A DNA stretch of 64,000 bases from Bacteroidales bacterium. GTDB taxonomy: Bacteria; Bacteroidota; Bacteroidia; Bacteroidales; VadinHA17. The DNA lies in contig PLNT01000016.1 of the NCBI GenBank assembly GCA_003141895.1, forward strand, positions 171,966 to 235,965. The letters run 5' to 3'. The notes beneath the pieces are model-generated. The model did no database searches. It saw only the letters and a list, made by a program, of their open reading frames with translations, and was not told where the DNA came from. Numbering within the stretch: the stretch's first letter is position 1; every line of letters begins with the position of its first letter. The translations under genes were made by a program, and so were the position numbers. Positions 1-7,948 of this stretch are shown here, piece by piece.

Positions 1-52
1 TCCTCATTCCGCTTCGCTGAAATCGTAATAACAATCATCTTTTTCAACATTT

Positions 53-240
53 GTACCCCCTTTCTTATTTCCCCCAAGGGAGGGCGGAGCGTATAAAAAT
101 TGCCTTGTAGGCAATTTTAGCGAAGGCGCCAGACTGCCGCGTTAGCCACCTCTCTTACAGGCCCCTCCCTAAAATTAGCCAAAGGGCTAATTTCTTAACG
201 GTCGGCCCCCCCTCTGGGGGAAGGTTGGGAAGGGGGTGAT
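53..240. repeat. Dispersed palindromic repeat in the 1-441 gap
   Basis: The gene-free first 441 bases are dominated by a composite inverted repeat. It opens with TACCCCCTTTC and closes with GAAGGGGGT. Inside are two further hairpins: AAAATTGCC...GGCAATTTT (about 96-118) and AATTAGCC...GGCTAATT (about 172-192). The outer ends resemble the cores of the two elements near 33.4 kb and 34.7 kb, so this is a longer relative of the same family. Bases 1-20 also resemble the 'cgcttcgct' repeat seen near 7.57 kb. No coding signal was seen here. Confidence 0.6.
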
Positions 241-392
241 AAATCAAAGACAACTAATATGTAACTGATATACAGTGTTTTACGTTATGTTATCATTAAT
301 ATTGTTAGTGAGGATCTCATCTCTAAAAACAATATTATGCTAATAAATATAAAAAAATCTTTCAACTTCAGTTTTAAAACAGAATCAGCCCA

Positions 393-400
393 TAATTTTG
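393..400 (+). promoter_or_regulatory. Bacteroidota -7 box upstream of the small secreted protein
   Basis: TAATTTTG matches the Bacteroidota primary-sigma -7 consensus TAnnTTTG. It lies 41 bases before the ATG at 442. No clear TTG -33 element is visible at the expected spacing, so only the -7 box is claimed. Confidence 0.5.
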
Positions 401-441
401 TCTAAATAAAATGAAATTTCATAAACAAAAATTAAACAAAC

Positions 442-660
442 ATGAAAAAGTTATTATTAATTATTGCAGTTGTTTCTCTTTCAGTATTAACCTTTGGTCA
501 GACGAAACAAACAACAACAACAACAACAAAAACGAAAGCTGATACCACAAAAGTAATGCATAAAAAAGCTGGAACAGCTACTGACAAAGCAGCTACCAAA
601 ACAGTTGCTCCTAAGGACATGAACAAAGCAAAAACAGACACTACCAAAGTGAAGAAGTAG
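442..660 (+). CDS. Small secreted Thr/Lys-rich protein
   Basis: A 72-residue protein of unknown function. Residues 1-19 form a clear Sec signal peptide (MKK, then a hydrophobic run, ending FG|Q), so the product is probably periplasmic. The mature part is low complexity: a run of Thr, then Lys/Thr/Ala-rich sequence with repeated DTTKV-like motifs (residues about 34-38 and 66-70). No Cys is present and there is no recognisable fold. It starts at an ATG, has its own -7 box at 393-400 and is followed at once by a strong hairpin terminator, so it is probably a single-gene transcript. Similar Thr/Lys-rich small exported proteins occur in Bacteroidota, but I cannot assign a role. Confidence 0.7.
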   Translation: MKKLLLIIAVVSLSVLTFGQTKQTTTTTTKTKADTTKVMHKKAGTATDKAATKTVAPKDMNKAKTDTTKVKK

Positions 661-678
661 TAAAACCCTTCAAAAAAT

Positions 679-712
679 AAAAAAGGTTTCCAATATTGGG
701 AACCTTTTTTAT
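679..712 (+). terminator. Rho-independent terminator
   Basis: The stem AAAAAGGTTtCC / GGgAACCTTTTT surrounds a short AATATT loop and is followed by T-rich sequence, just after the stop at 660. A-tracts on both sides would let it work in both directions. Confidence 0.75.
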
Positions 713-780
713 TTATGCTTTTTATGCTTTGATATTTGACCAACATTGACCATTATTGCATATTTATTAAATTCATTGTT

Positions 781-3663
781 TTGGAGACAAGGTCAGATAA
801 GAAGGAATTGTTCGCACTTATTTTATTCGAGCACAGACTATGGGGGTCTGTTTTAGTTCCTTATATTATTCAGAAAGAGCCTGACAGAGGCTATTATCGG
901 TTATCAGAATGCCTTTCCCCTTTTCCTAATATTGATACGTTAAGTACTCTAACCTCCGAAGAACGCGAGTTAGTTAAAATTATTAATGACTATTCCGACA
1001 GATCCCTTTTTAAGTTATATTCCAGGGAAAAATCAGTGAAGGAATTTCTAGAAAAAATAACTCCCGGGAAACTTGAAAACTTCATAAGACCTTATATTGA
1101 AAAAAGGCTATACAAATGTTTCACAATAGCACGGGATGAAAATATTCCGATATACTACAGGAAGAAAAAGGCAGGGACCCTTCATCCCGAGGATCAGATC
1201 TTTCTCGTTGAAGATAATGCCGAACCAATATTCAGATTTATAAAAGGTGATGAACAAAGCGCTTATAATCTGACGATTGAATGTTCAGGAGAACTCATCG
1301 AACTGAGAAAAGAATCAGTCGAAATTTTATGTATGGCACCTTGTATAATCAGGGACGATTACAGGATAATATTTGTTTCGGAAGTGGAAGGATCAAGATT
1401 GAAACCGTTCCTTTCCAAAGAAAATATTATTATTCCAAAAAAATCTGAACTAAATTATTTCAGCACTTTTGTCCGCAACACTATAAATAATTTTAAAGTA
1501 GAGAATTCAGGTTTTGAAATTATTGAACTGTCACCACATAAAGAAGCCTTGTTAGAACTTGGGACAGGATTAAACGTTAAAACCGGCCTGATTTTACAGT
1601 TTGAATACCAGGGAAATAAAATTTTTTCAAATGAAATAACGACTTCATTCACTTTATTTGAAAAAACAGGTGATCAATTCCTTTTTAAAAAATATCATCG
1701 CGATTTTAATTGGGAAAAGGAGCGTCGTAAGAAATTAGAGGACCTTGGATTCTTTTCTGATGATGAAATTAATTTTTCCCCGATAAGTAAACGAAAAGAT
1801 GAATTTTATTCAATAATTGAATTTGTTAATAATAACTATAATGAAATTATTGATTCCGGATTTATTCTTACTTCCAGGTTAGACAATAATTTTAACCTTA
1901 AACCTGTAGACATTGAAATTAGCAGTCAGATTATAAATGATTGGTTCGATCTTAAGGCTTCCGTTAAAATTGGTGAATGGATCATTCCATTCAGTCGTTT
2001 CAGGAAGAATATTCTTGAAGGAATCAGGGAGTATAAACTGCCTGATGGTTCGATAGCTATTTTACCCGAAACATGGTTCACAAAATATAAGAATATTTTT
2101 GAGTTCGGAAAGACCACAGATGATTCTTTGAAAGTTCACAAGCAACATTTTTCTTTACTTAATGATGCTTTGAGTGAGGAAGGTAAAATAGGTTATGAAA
2201 GACTTGAAAAATTACTGATCCCCGATCAGATTCCGATTCTACAAAATCCAAGAGGTTTGAAATGTGCAATGAGACAATACCAGTCTGAGGGTCTCAACTG
2301 GCTAAATTTCCTGCAGACTTCCGGACTAGGCGGTTGTCTGGCCGATGACATGGGATTAGGCAAAACAATTCAGACGCTGGCTCTTCTACAGCACAATAAG
2401 GAGAGTTTTGAATCGCAAAATGCCGGCTTGAAACTGACTTCACTTATTATTGTACCGGCTTCTCTCATCTATAACTGGGAGAATGAGATAAACAGATTCG
2501 TACCTGAAATGAAAGTGTATAGCTATAAGGGGAACCAGAGAAAAAAAACAACTTCATATTTCCCTAATTATGATATTATTCTCTCGAGTTACCACACAAT
2601 CAGGCAAGATATTGATTTAATATCTTCATTTTCATTTAATTACATTATACTTGACGAGAGCCAGGTTATTAAGAATCCAACTTCAATGCTTTACCGGACT
2701 GTAACCACTTTAAAGTCTGAATATAAACTCGTACTTACAGGGACTCCTGTAGAGAATTCATTGACCGATCTTTGGACTCAATTAAATTTTGTAAATCCTG
2801 GTCTGCTTGGTGATCTTACTTTTTTCAGAAGGGAATTTGCCAAACCTATTGAGAAACTGGGCGATGACAAAAAAGAAATCGAACTCAGAAAAATAATCAA
2901 GCCATTCATTCTGCGACGAACAAAAGAAAATGTAGCCACTGATCTGCCACCTGTAAGCGAACAAACGGTTTTTTGCGATATGACTGAGGAGCAATTTAAA
3001 GTATATGATGAAGAGAAATCATCTGTCAGGAACAGCATACTTAAAAGTATTGCATCCACTGGTCTCGAAAAATCCGCAATTGTTGTTCTTCAGGGTCTCA
3101 TGAAACTCCGGCAGTTATCAAATCATCCTGTTCTGGCCAATGATGAATATTCAGCCGGTTCAGGTAAATTCGAAACTGTACTTCAGGATATAGAAAGTGT
3201 CATTTCAGAGGGACATAAAATACTTGTCTTTTCATCATTCGTAAAGCATCTTGACCTGTATGCCGAAGAGCTGAGGAAGAAAAGAATAGGTTTTGCGATG
3301 TTAACAGGTGCCAGCACTAAAAGAGAAAAGATTGTAGACAGCTTTCAGTCGAATCCTGAGAACAAAATTTTCCTTATTTCACTCAAAGCCGGAGGAGTGG
3401 GACTTAATCTCACAGCTGCTGATTATGTATTCATCCTCGATCCATGGTGGAACCCGGCTTCTGAAATGCAGGCACTCAACAGGGCTCATCGAATAGGCCA
3501 GCATAAAAGTGTATTCGTTTACAGATATATAACCAGCAACAGCATTGAAGAAAAAATAGTCAGACTGCAGGAGAAAAAATCAAAGCTGGCTGACATATTC
3601 ATCTCAAGTAATAATCCACTCAAAGAGATTGACATACAGCAGATACTAAATATTATCGGGTAA
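781..3663 (+). CDS. SNF2-family DEAD/H helicase (SWI/SNF ATPase)
   Basis: A protein of about 960 residues. The N-terminal half is a poorly conserved region typical of bacterial SNF2 proteins. The C-terminal half is the SNF2 ATPase. Counting from 781, the Q-like motif MRQYQSEGLNWL is near 496, Walker A DDMGLGKT near 520, the DEAH-equivalent DESQ near 625, TGTPVENSL near 660, and the helicase-C motifs LKAGGVGLNLTAAD and NRAHRIGQ near 870-905. Such enzymes translocate on duplex DNA and remodel protein-DNA complexes; the bacterial target is usually unknown. The frame extends upstream to a TTG at 736, but that codon overlaps a -7-like box (731-738). The TTG at 781 (or the one at 808) is therefore preferred. 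No ATG is available near the N-terminus. Confidence 0.88.
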   Translation: METRSDKKELFALILFEHRLWGSVLVPYIIQKEPDRGYYRLSECLSPFPNIDTLSTLTSEERELVKIINDYSDRSLFKLYSREKSVKEFLEKITPGKLENFIRPYIEKRLYKCFTIARDENIPIYYRKKKAGTLHPEDQIFLVEDNAEPIFRFIKGDEQSAYNLTIECSGELIELRKESVEILCMAPCIIRDDYRIIFVSEVEGSRLKPFLSKENIIIPKKSELNYFSTFVRNTINNFKVENSGFEIIELSPHKEALLELGTGLNVKTGLILQFEYQGNKIFSNEITTSFTLFEKTGDQFLFKKYHRDFNWEKERRKKLEDLGFFSDDEINFSPISKRKDEFYSIIEFVNNNYNEIIDSGFILTSRLDNNFNLKPVDIEISSQIINDWFDLKASVKIGEWIIPFSRFRKNILEGIREYKLPDGSIAILPETWFTKYKNIFEFGKTTDDSLKVHKQHFSLLNDALSEEGKIGYERLEKLLIPDQIPILQNPRGLKCAMRQYQSEGLNWLNFLQTSGLGGCLADDMGLGKTIQTLALLQHNKESFESQNAGLKLTSLIIVPASLIYNWENEINRFVPEMKVYSYKGNQRKKTTSYFPNYDIILSSYHTIRQDIDLISSFSFNYIILDESQVIKNPTSMLYRTVTTLKSEYKLVLTGTPVENSLTDLWTQLNFVNPGLLGDLTFFRREFAKPIEKLGDDKKEIELRKIIKPFILRRTKENVATDLPPVSEQTVFCDMTEEQFKVYDEEKSSVRNSILKSIASTGLEKSAIVVLQGLMKLRQLSNHPVLANDEYSAGSGKFETVLQDIESVISEGHKILVFSSFVKHLDLYAEELRKKRIGFAMLTGASTKREKIVDSFQSNPENKIFLISLKAGGVGLNLTAADYVFILDPWWNPASEMQALNRAHRIGQHKSVFVYRYITSNSIEEKIVRLQEKKSKLADIFISSNNPLKEIDIQQILNIIG

Positions 3664-3675
3664 AGCTAAATTTAA

Positions 3676-3717
3676 CCACAAAGGACACAAAGGAGTACAC
3701 AAAGGAACACAAAGGGA
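3676..3717. repeat. Short ACACAAAGG direct repeats
   Basis: Four imperfect tandem copies of an (A)CACAAAGG(A) unit lie just after the helicase stop. A similar 'ACCGCAAAGAGCACAAAGAACGC' pattern begins the element at 43951, so this may be a remnant of that repeat family. Confidence 0.45.
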
Positions 3718-3740
3718 AGAAATAGATCCTGAAATAAAAA

Positions 3741-3764
3741 AAGCCGGCTGAAATCAGCCGGCTT
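3741..3764 (-). terminator. Terminator of the hydrogenase operon (probably bidirectional)
   Basis: A perfect stem AAGCCGGCTG-aaat-CAGCCGGCTT lies 31 bases beyond the hydA stop. On the minus strand the stem runs into TTTTTTT, the classical intrinsic terminator form. It may also stop transcription from the convergent helicase gene. Confidence 0.85.
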
Positions 3765-3794
3765 CTCTACAGTTTAGATCAGTTCAGGTTAATA

Positions 3795-5576
3795 TTAGTA
3801 GTTTTCACGTTCTACATAATGTGTGTGAAGCAGTTCATGCGACTTATGGCTGTTAGGCTGGTCGAGGAACTCCTTGTAGATAGCTATTACCTCAGGATTT
3901 TCGTGTGACTTACGAAGGGTCATATGTTCATCCTCAGAATAGATAGCTTTCATACGTTTTTGCCTGATTGCCAGACTTGTAGGAATTGGCTGTCCGCCAC
4001 CTCCGATACAACCACCCGGGCAACCCATGATTTCGATAAAATGATAAGTTGCTTTACCGTCTTTTACCATTTTCATCAGTTTATTGGCATTAGCCAGTCC
4101 GTGAGCAATTGCTACTTTCAGTTCAGCACCTTCCAGAAATTTCCATGCGTCAACACAGCCTTCGATCTTAATAGAAGCTTCTTTTACGCCATCCATGCCT
4201 CTTACAGGAGTAATATTCAGGTTCCCAAATGGTACTTCACGTCCGGTCACTATTTCATAAGCGGTACGCAAGGCTGCTTCCATAACACCTCCTGTAGCAC
4301 CAAAAATGACTGCTGCACCGGTTGAATCGCCCATTATTGAATCGTATTTTGCTTCTTCAATATTTCTGAAGTCAATACCAGCCTGTTTGATCATAACAGC
4401 AAGTTCGCGGGTTGTAAGAACAAAATCCACATCTTTGTAACCACTTGCCCTCATTTCAGGTCTGTCAGCTTCAAATTTCTTCGCAATACATGGCATAATT
4501 GATACAGAAACGATCTTTGAAGGATCTATATTGCGTTTACTTGCATAATATGTTTTGGCAAGAGCCCCGAACATTTGCTGTGGAGACTTGCAGGTGGACA
4601 AATTCGGCAGATATTCAGGGTATTTGTGTTCAATAAATTTTATCCATCCCGGAGAACATGAGGTGAACATTGGTAAAGAGATCTGCTTATCACCATCAAC
4701 CAGAGCTTTTTTCAGTCTTACAAGTAATTCGGTACCTTCTTCCATAATTGTAAGGTCTGCACTAAAGTCAGTATCAAGAACTGAATTGAATCCAAGTTGT
4801 CTCAGGGCGTTGACCATTTTGCCGGTAACTCTCTCTCCGGGATCATAACCAAGATCTTCACCCAGGGCAACTCTTACAGCAGGAGCAGTTTGTACAACCA
4901 CATGTTTGTCGGGATCATAAATTGCGTCCCATACCTGATCGATAGCTGTTTTCTCAACTAATGCGCCTGTCGGGCAGCGGTTTACACACTGACCGCAATT
5001 GGAACAGACAACCTGGCTCATTGGCCTATCGTGAAATGAAGATATTTTCTGATGTGCGCCTTTGTTAGCCACAGCGATTGCAGCTATTGATTGTAATTCA
5101 GAACATGTTCTTACGCATCTCTGGCAGCGGATACATTTACTGTCGTCCTTGATGAATGAAGGTGAAGATCTGTCAATATTGTATTTTTTATCTTCTACCA
5201 GGTCAAGGAAAACGTGATCACCAAATGCAAAATCATTCGCGAGCTTCTGCAGTTCGCAATTCTGGTTTTTATAACATTTTGTACAATCTGATCTGTGCTC
5301 CGAAAGCAGAAGTTCAACTATATGCTTTCGTGCGTTTCTTACCTTCAGGGTATTTGTATGTATTTCCATACCTTCAGCAGCCGGAGTTGCGCAGGATGCA
5401 ATAAGTGTTCGTGCACCTTTCTGTTCAACAATACAAACACGGCAATTGCCTGCAACGCAGAGGTCATCATGGTTACACAAAGTAGGAATGTTTATCTTCA
5501 GCTTCTTTGCAGCTGCCAGGACTGTTGTTCCTTCCAGAACAGAGACCTTCTGGTCATTTATAAGCAGATTTATCAT
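3795..5576 (-). CDS. hydA: [FeFe]-hydrogenase catalytic subunit, HydA/HndD type
   Basis: A 593-residue protein that reversibly converts protons and electrons to H2 in the cytoplasm. Domains in order: [2Fe-2S] ferredoxin fold (Cys34, 45, 48, 62); His-ligated [4Fe-4S] (His94, Cys98, 101, 107); two-cluster ferredoxin (Cys148/151/154/158 and 191/194/197/201); the H-cluster domain with L1 TSCSPGW (Cys307), L2 MPCIAKK (Cys363) and L3 EIMGCPGGCIGGGGQP (Cys519, 523); and the small-subunit-like C-terminus. This is the group A3 layout. The second Cys of the usual TSCCPxW motif is Ser308 here. It is the last gene of a three-gene operon, 21 bases after hydB, and the hairpin at 3741-3764 ends the transcript. 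Confidence 0.95.
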   Translation of the reverse strand: MINLLINDQKVSVLEGTTVLAAAKKLKINIPTLCNHDDLCVAGNCRVCIVEQKGARTLIASCATPAAEGMEIHTNTLKVRNARKHIVELLLSEHRSDCTKCYKNQNCELQKLANDFAFGDHVFLDLVEDKKYNIDRSSPSFIKDDSKCIRCQRCVRTCSELQSIAAIAVANKGAHQKISSFHDRPMSQVVCSNCGQCVNRCPTGALVEKTAIDQVWDAIYDPDKHVVVQTAPAVRVALGEDLGYDPGERVTGKMVNALRQLGFNSVLDTDFSADLTIMEEGTELLVRLKKALVDGDKQISLPMFTSCSPGWIKFIEHKYPEYLPNLSTCKSPQQMFGALAKTYYASKRNIDPSKIVSVSIMPCIAKKFEADRPEMRASGYKDVDFVLTTRELAVMIKQAGIDFRNIEEAKYDSIMGDSTGAAVIFGATGGVMEAALRTAYEIVTGREVPFGNLNITPVRGMDGVKEASIKIEGCVDAWKFLEGAELKVAIAHGLANANKLMKMVKDGKATYHFIEIMGCPGGCIGGGGQPIPTSLAIRQKRMKAIYSEDEHMTLRKSHENPEVIAIYKEFLDQPNSHKSHELLHTHYVERENY

Positions 5577-5597
5577 AATTCTTCTTTTTTTGATTGT

Positions 5598-6758
5598 TTA
5601 GTAGATGATCTCTTCCTTAAAATTGCCAACTATCGACTTAAAGGCATTCCCGACTGACTGTCCGAGTCCGCATTTAGCAGCGATTTTCATAGTATCCGCC
5701 AACTTCATAAGTTCATTAAGGTATGTAGATTTTGCCTCACCTTTTTTTACTTTTTCTACACCTTTAAGCAATTGCTGACATCCGACACGACATGGAGTAC
5801 ATTGACCACATGACTCTTCAGTGAAGAATTCAAGGTAATTATGAAGAACATTATACATCGATCGTGAACTGTTGAAAAGCTTCATCGAACCTCCTGTAGG
5901 CACTCCTTCAAAACCGATAATTGTTTCTGCAAATTTTTTCCGTGGTACACAGAAGCCGGAGGCACCACCTACCTGAACAGCTTTTGTATCGCCGTCACCG
6001 AATTCATTTACAAATTGCTGTACTGTCATTCCAAGCTCAAGTTCAAAAATGCCCGGAGAAGGAGTATCCCCGGAGACTGAAAATACTTTCGATCCTCTTG
6101 AGTCTTTTGTCCCGTATTGGATGAAGTTTTTTGCGCCATGCTGAATGATCATCATAGCGGTTACAAGAGTCTCAACATTGTTAATTGAGGTCGGTTTACC
6201 AAAAACACCCGAGACTGTCGGATACGGAGGTTTATTTCTTGGTTCCCCTCTTTTTCCTTCAATAGACTCAAAAAGAGCACTTTCCTCGCCACATATGTAA
6301 GCGCCGCTTCCCATGCGATATTCTATTTTGAAATCATAGCCAATTTCTTTTATCATCTTATGGAATGCATCGAGCTCAATCATTAATTTGGGCAGAAGAT
6401 ACCTGTATTCTCCCCTGAGATAAACTATACCTTTTTTTGCTCCGATAGCTTTTCCGGCAATTGCCATACCACCATGAACCTTATTAGATACTCTGTCAAG
6501 AATCTCACGATCTTTAAACGTACCAGGTTCGCCTTCGTCGGCATTGCATACTATATATTTATCAGGGTTTTTCTCAGCTGCAGTGAATTTCCATTTCATA
6601 CCTGTCGGAAATCCGGCACCTCCCCTTCCTTTGAGTCCTGAATCGAGCATCTCCTGAATGATCTCTTCCCTGGTCATTTTGAAGCCTTTGGCAAGGACTT
6701 CATGATTATCTATTTTTTCAAAAATAAGACCTACTTTATTTAATCCTTTATTTTCCAT
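5598..6758 (-). CDS. hydB: NAD(P)-binding flavoprotein subunit of [FeFe]-hydrogenase (NuoF-like)
   Basis: A 386-residue NuoF-family subunit that binds FMN and NAD(H) and passes electrons to or from HydA. Seen: the FMN/NADH loop GRGGAGFPTGMKW (about 43-55), NADEGEPGTFKDRE (about 72-85), the SLBB region, and a C-terminal [4Fe-4S] site (Cys317, 320, 323 and Cys363). It stops soon after that cluster. HydB/HndC proteins of well-studied trimeric enzymes are about 600 residues and add an N-terminal [2Fe-2S] thioredoxin-like domain and a C-terminal two-cluster ferredoxin domain; both are absent. The frame is clean, so this is a compact form rather than a broken gene. It lies between hydC and hydA in one operon. 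Confidence 0.93.
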   Translation of the reverse strand: MENKGLNKVGLIFEKIDNHEVLAKGFKMTREEIIQEMLDSGLKGRGGAGFPTGMKWKFTAAEKNPDKYIVCNADEGEPGTFKDREILDRVSNKVHGGMAIAGKAIGAKKGIVYLRGEYRYLLPKLMIELDAFHKMIKEIGYDFKIEYRMGSGAYICGEESALFESIEGKRGEPRNKPPYPTVSGVFGKPTSINNVETLVTAMMIIQHGAKNFIQYGTKDSRGSKVFSVSGDTPSPGIFELELGMTVQQFVNEFGDGDTKAVQVGGASGFCVPRKKFAETIIGFEGVPTGGSMKLFNSSRSMYNVLHNYLEFFTEESCGQCTPCRVGCQQLLKGVEKVKKGEAKSTYLNELMKLADTMKIAAKCGLGQSVGNAFKSIVGNFKEEIIY

Positions 6759-6767
6759 GGCGGATAT

Positions 6768-7232
6768 TTATTTTTGCATATAATCTTTAATAATCTCAGT
6801 CACTTTTTCAGGTGTAAGCTCAGTATATGGCAAGTCGTTAATAAGAATAGCCGGAGCTTTATGGCACCATCCGATACAGTTAGTCTCAATCAGACTGAAT
6901 TGTTTGTCGGGAGTTGTTTCGCCGACTTTTATTTTAAGCATATCTTCAAGAGTATGAATTATGTCGCCTTTACCTTTCATAGAGCATGTGATTGTTTTAC
7001 ATACTCTTATAACGTACTTCCCTTTCACCTGAGTGTCGAGAAAAGTATAAAAAGAAGCTGTTCCGTAAACCTCAGCAGCTGAAATATCGAGTTCCCTCGC
7101 AACTTCAACCATTGCTTCATCAGTCAGATAATTGTGTTTTAGCACAATCGCCTGAAGAATTGGCATAAGGCTCTCCCGTGCATGACCATGTTTTTCGGAC
7201 AATTCCTTAACTAAATTTCCTACCTGATACAT
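6768..7232 (-). CDS. hydC: Thioredoxin-like [2Fe-2S] subunit of [FeFe]-hydrogenase (NuoE-like)
   Basis: A 154-residue NuoE/HndA-like subunit. It has an N-terminal helical segment followed by a thioredoxin-fold ferredoxin with the Cx4C pair CKTITC and the Cx3C pair CIGWC that ligate one [2Fe-2S] cluster. It passes electrons between the flavin subunit and other clusters of the complex. It is the first gene of the operon; its stop is 9 bases before the hydB start. A Rex-like operator lies 63 bases upstream of the ATG, which would couple expression to the NADH/NAD ratio. Confidence 0.93.
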   Translation of the reverse strand: MYQVGNLVKELSEKHGHARESLMPILQAIVLKHNYLTDEAMVEVARELDISAAEVYGTASFYTFLDTQVKGKYVIRVCKTITCSMKGKGDIIHTLEDMLKIKVGETTPDKQFSLIETNCIGWCHKAPAILINDLPYTELTPEKVTEIIKDYMQK

Positions 7233-7294
7233 ATCTATCTTAATTTTAGGTAATTAAATAATTTTTAAATCATCAAATGCTGTTTTTTAAAGTG

Positions 7295-7312
7295 TTGTTA
7301 AATTAATAACAA
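7295..7312 (-). promoter_or_regulatory. Putative Rex operator upstream of the hydrogenase operon
   Basis: TTGTTAAATTAATAACAA is 18 bp and matches the Rex consensus TTGTTAANNNNTTAACAA at 13 of 14 defined positions. Rex is a redox-sensing repressor released by NADH and is known to control hydrogenase and fermentation genes in many bacteria. The site lies in the leader/promoter region of hydC. No rex gene is in the window, so the link rests on the motif and the operon's function. Confidence 0.6.
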
Positions 7313-7559
7313 TACTTTTTAAAAAAAACTTACAAATGTCATAGTTTTTAATTTAGAATGAAACTAAAGAATGGGATAGAGAAATTAAAGGTCTTTATCA
7401 TTAGTTTAGTTTCAACACTGGAGATTACCTTCGGACTTCGACCGACATAGTCAGCGTCCGACGAAGCAGTGAGCTCGTATTGACGCTTCATTCGGAATTG
7501 TAGATGTTACATGATTCGAGGACAAGTTTCCGAAAATATATTATTGTATGCAATTGAAA

Positions 7560-7730
7560 TTCAGTGAAACGATTGGGAGATTCCTCATTTCGCTTCGCTT
7601 CATTCGGAATGACATGCGGTTTTAGGGTGTAGGTGGGCGGAGAAGGCGATTTGCTCGGCAAATCGCCTTCTCCGCCCTGTCCCCCCCAACAAAAATAACT
7701 AGTCATCCCGAACGAAGTGAGGGATCTCCA
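7560..7730. repeat. Dispersed repeat cluster with a 20-bp perfect hairpin
   Basis: The 7233-7948 gap holds the operator above and then repeats. One copy of 'cctcatttcgcttcgcttcattcggaatgac' sits at about 7582-7612 and an inverted relative, 'catcccgaacgaagtgaggga', at about 7704-7724. Between them, 7635-7677 is a hairpin with 20-bp perfect arms starting GGGCGGAGAAGGC and a TCG loop. The minus-strand reading frame across this block is an artefact of the repeat. No gene is seen in the gap. Confidence 0.65.
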
Positions 7731-7925
7731 AGGGTTAACACCCAACACACATAGGTAGCACTTATCCGTGAATTAAAATTGTCTCCGAATTATCTGACAT
7801 CTACAGGAATGACAAGTGTATTTGAGGATAATGTAGGAGGAAAGGTTGTTATCCGTAGCATCAGCAACGGATCTCCTTTCTTTTTTCGTTAATCCCGTGT
7901 CGAAAGTTTTTATCGCTATTTTCTT

Positions 7926-7933
7926 TACTTTTG
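7926..7933 (+). promoter_or_regulatory. Bacteroidota -7 box deciding the HAD gene start
   Basis: TACTTTTG fits TAnnTTTG and lies 16 bases before the ATG at 7949. It overlaps a possible TTG start at 7931, so translation should begin at 7949. Confidence 0.55.
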
Positions 7934-7948
7934 AACTTTCCGATACAA

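Noticed and set aside
736..780. Upstream TTG start of the SNF2 helicase
   Set aside because: The codon overlaps a -7-like box and the added residues (MTNIDHYCIFIKFIV) do not look like family N-termini.
3924..5657. Plus-strand frames of 82-133 residues opposite the hydrogenase
   Set aside because: They are shadows of hydA codon structure, with no promoter, no recognisable domain and Cys/Phe-rich composition.
7488..7748. Minus-strand 86-residue reading frame
   Set aside because: It lies wholly in dispersed repeats and a 20-bp hairpin; the translation (Pro/Ser/Gly-rich) reflects the repeat, not a protein family.
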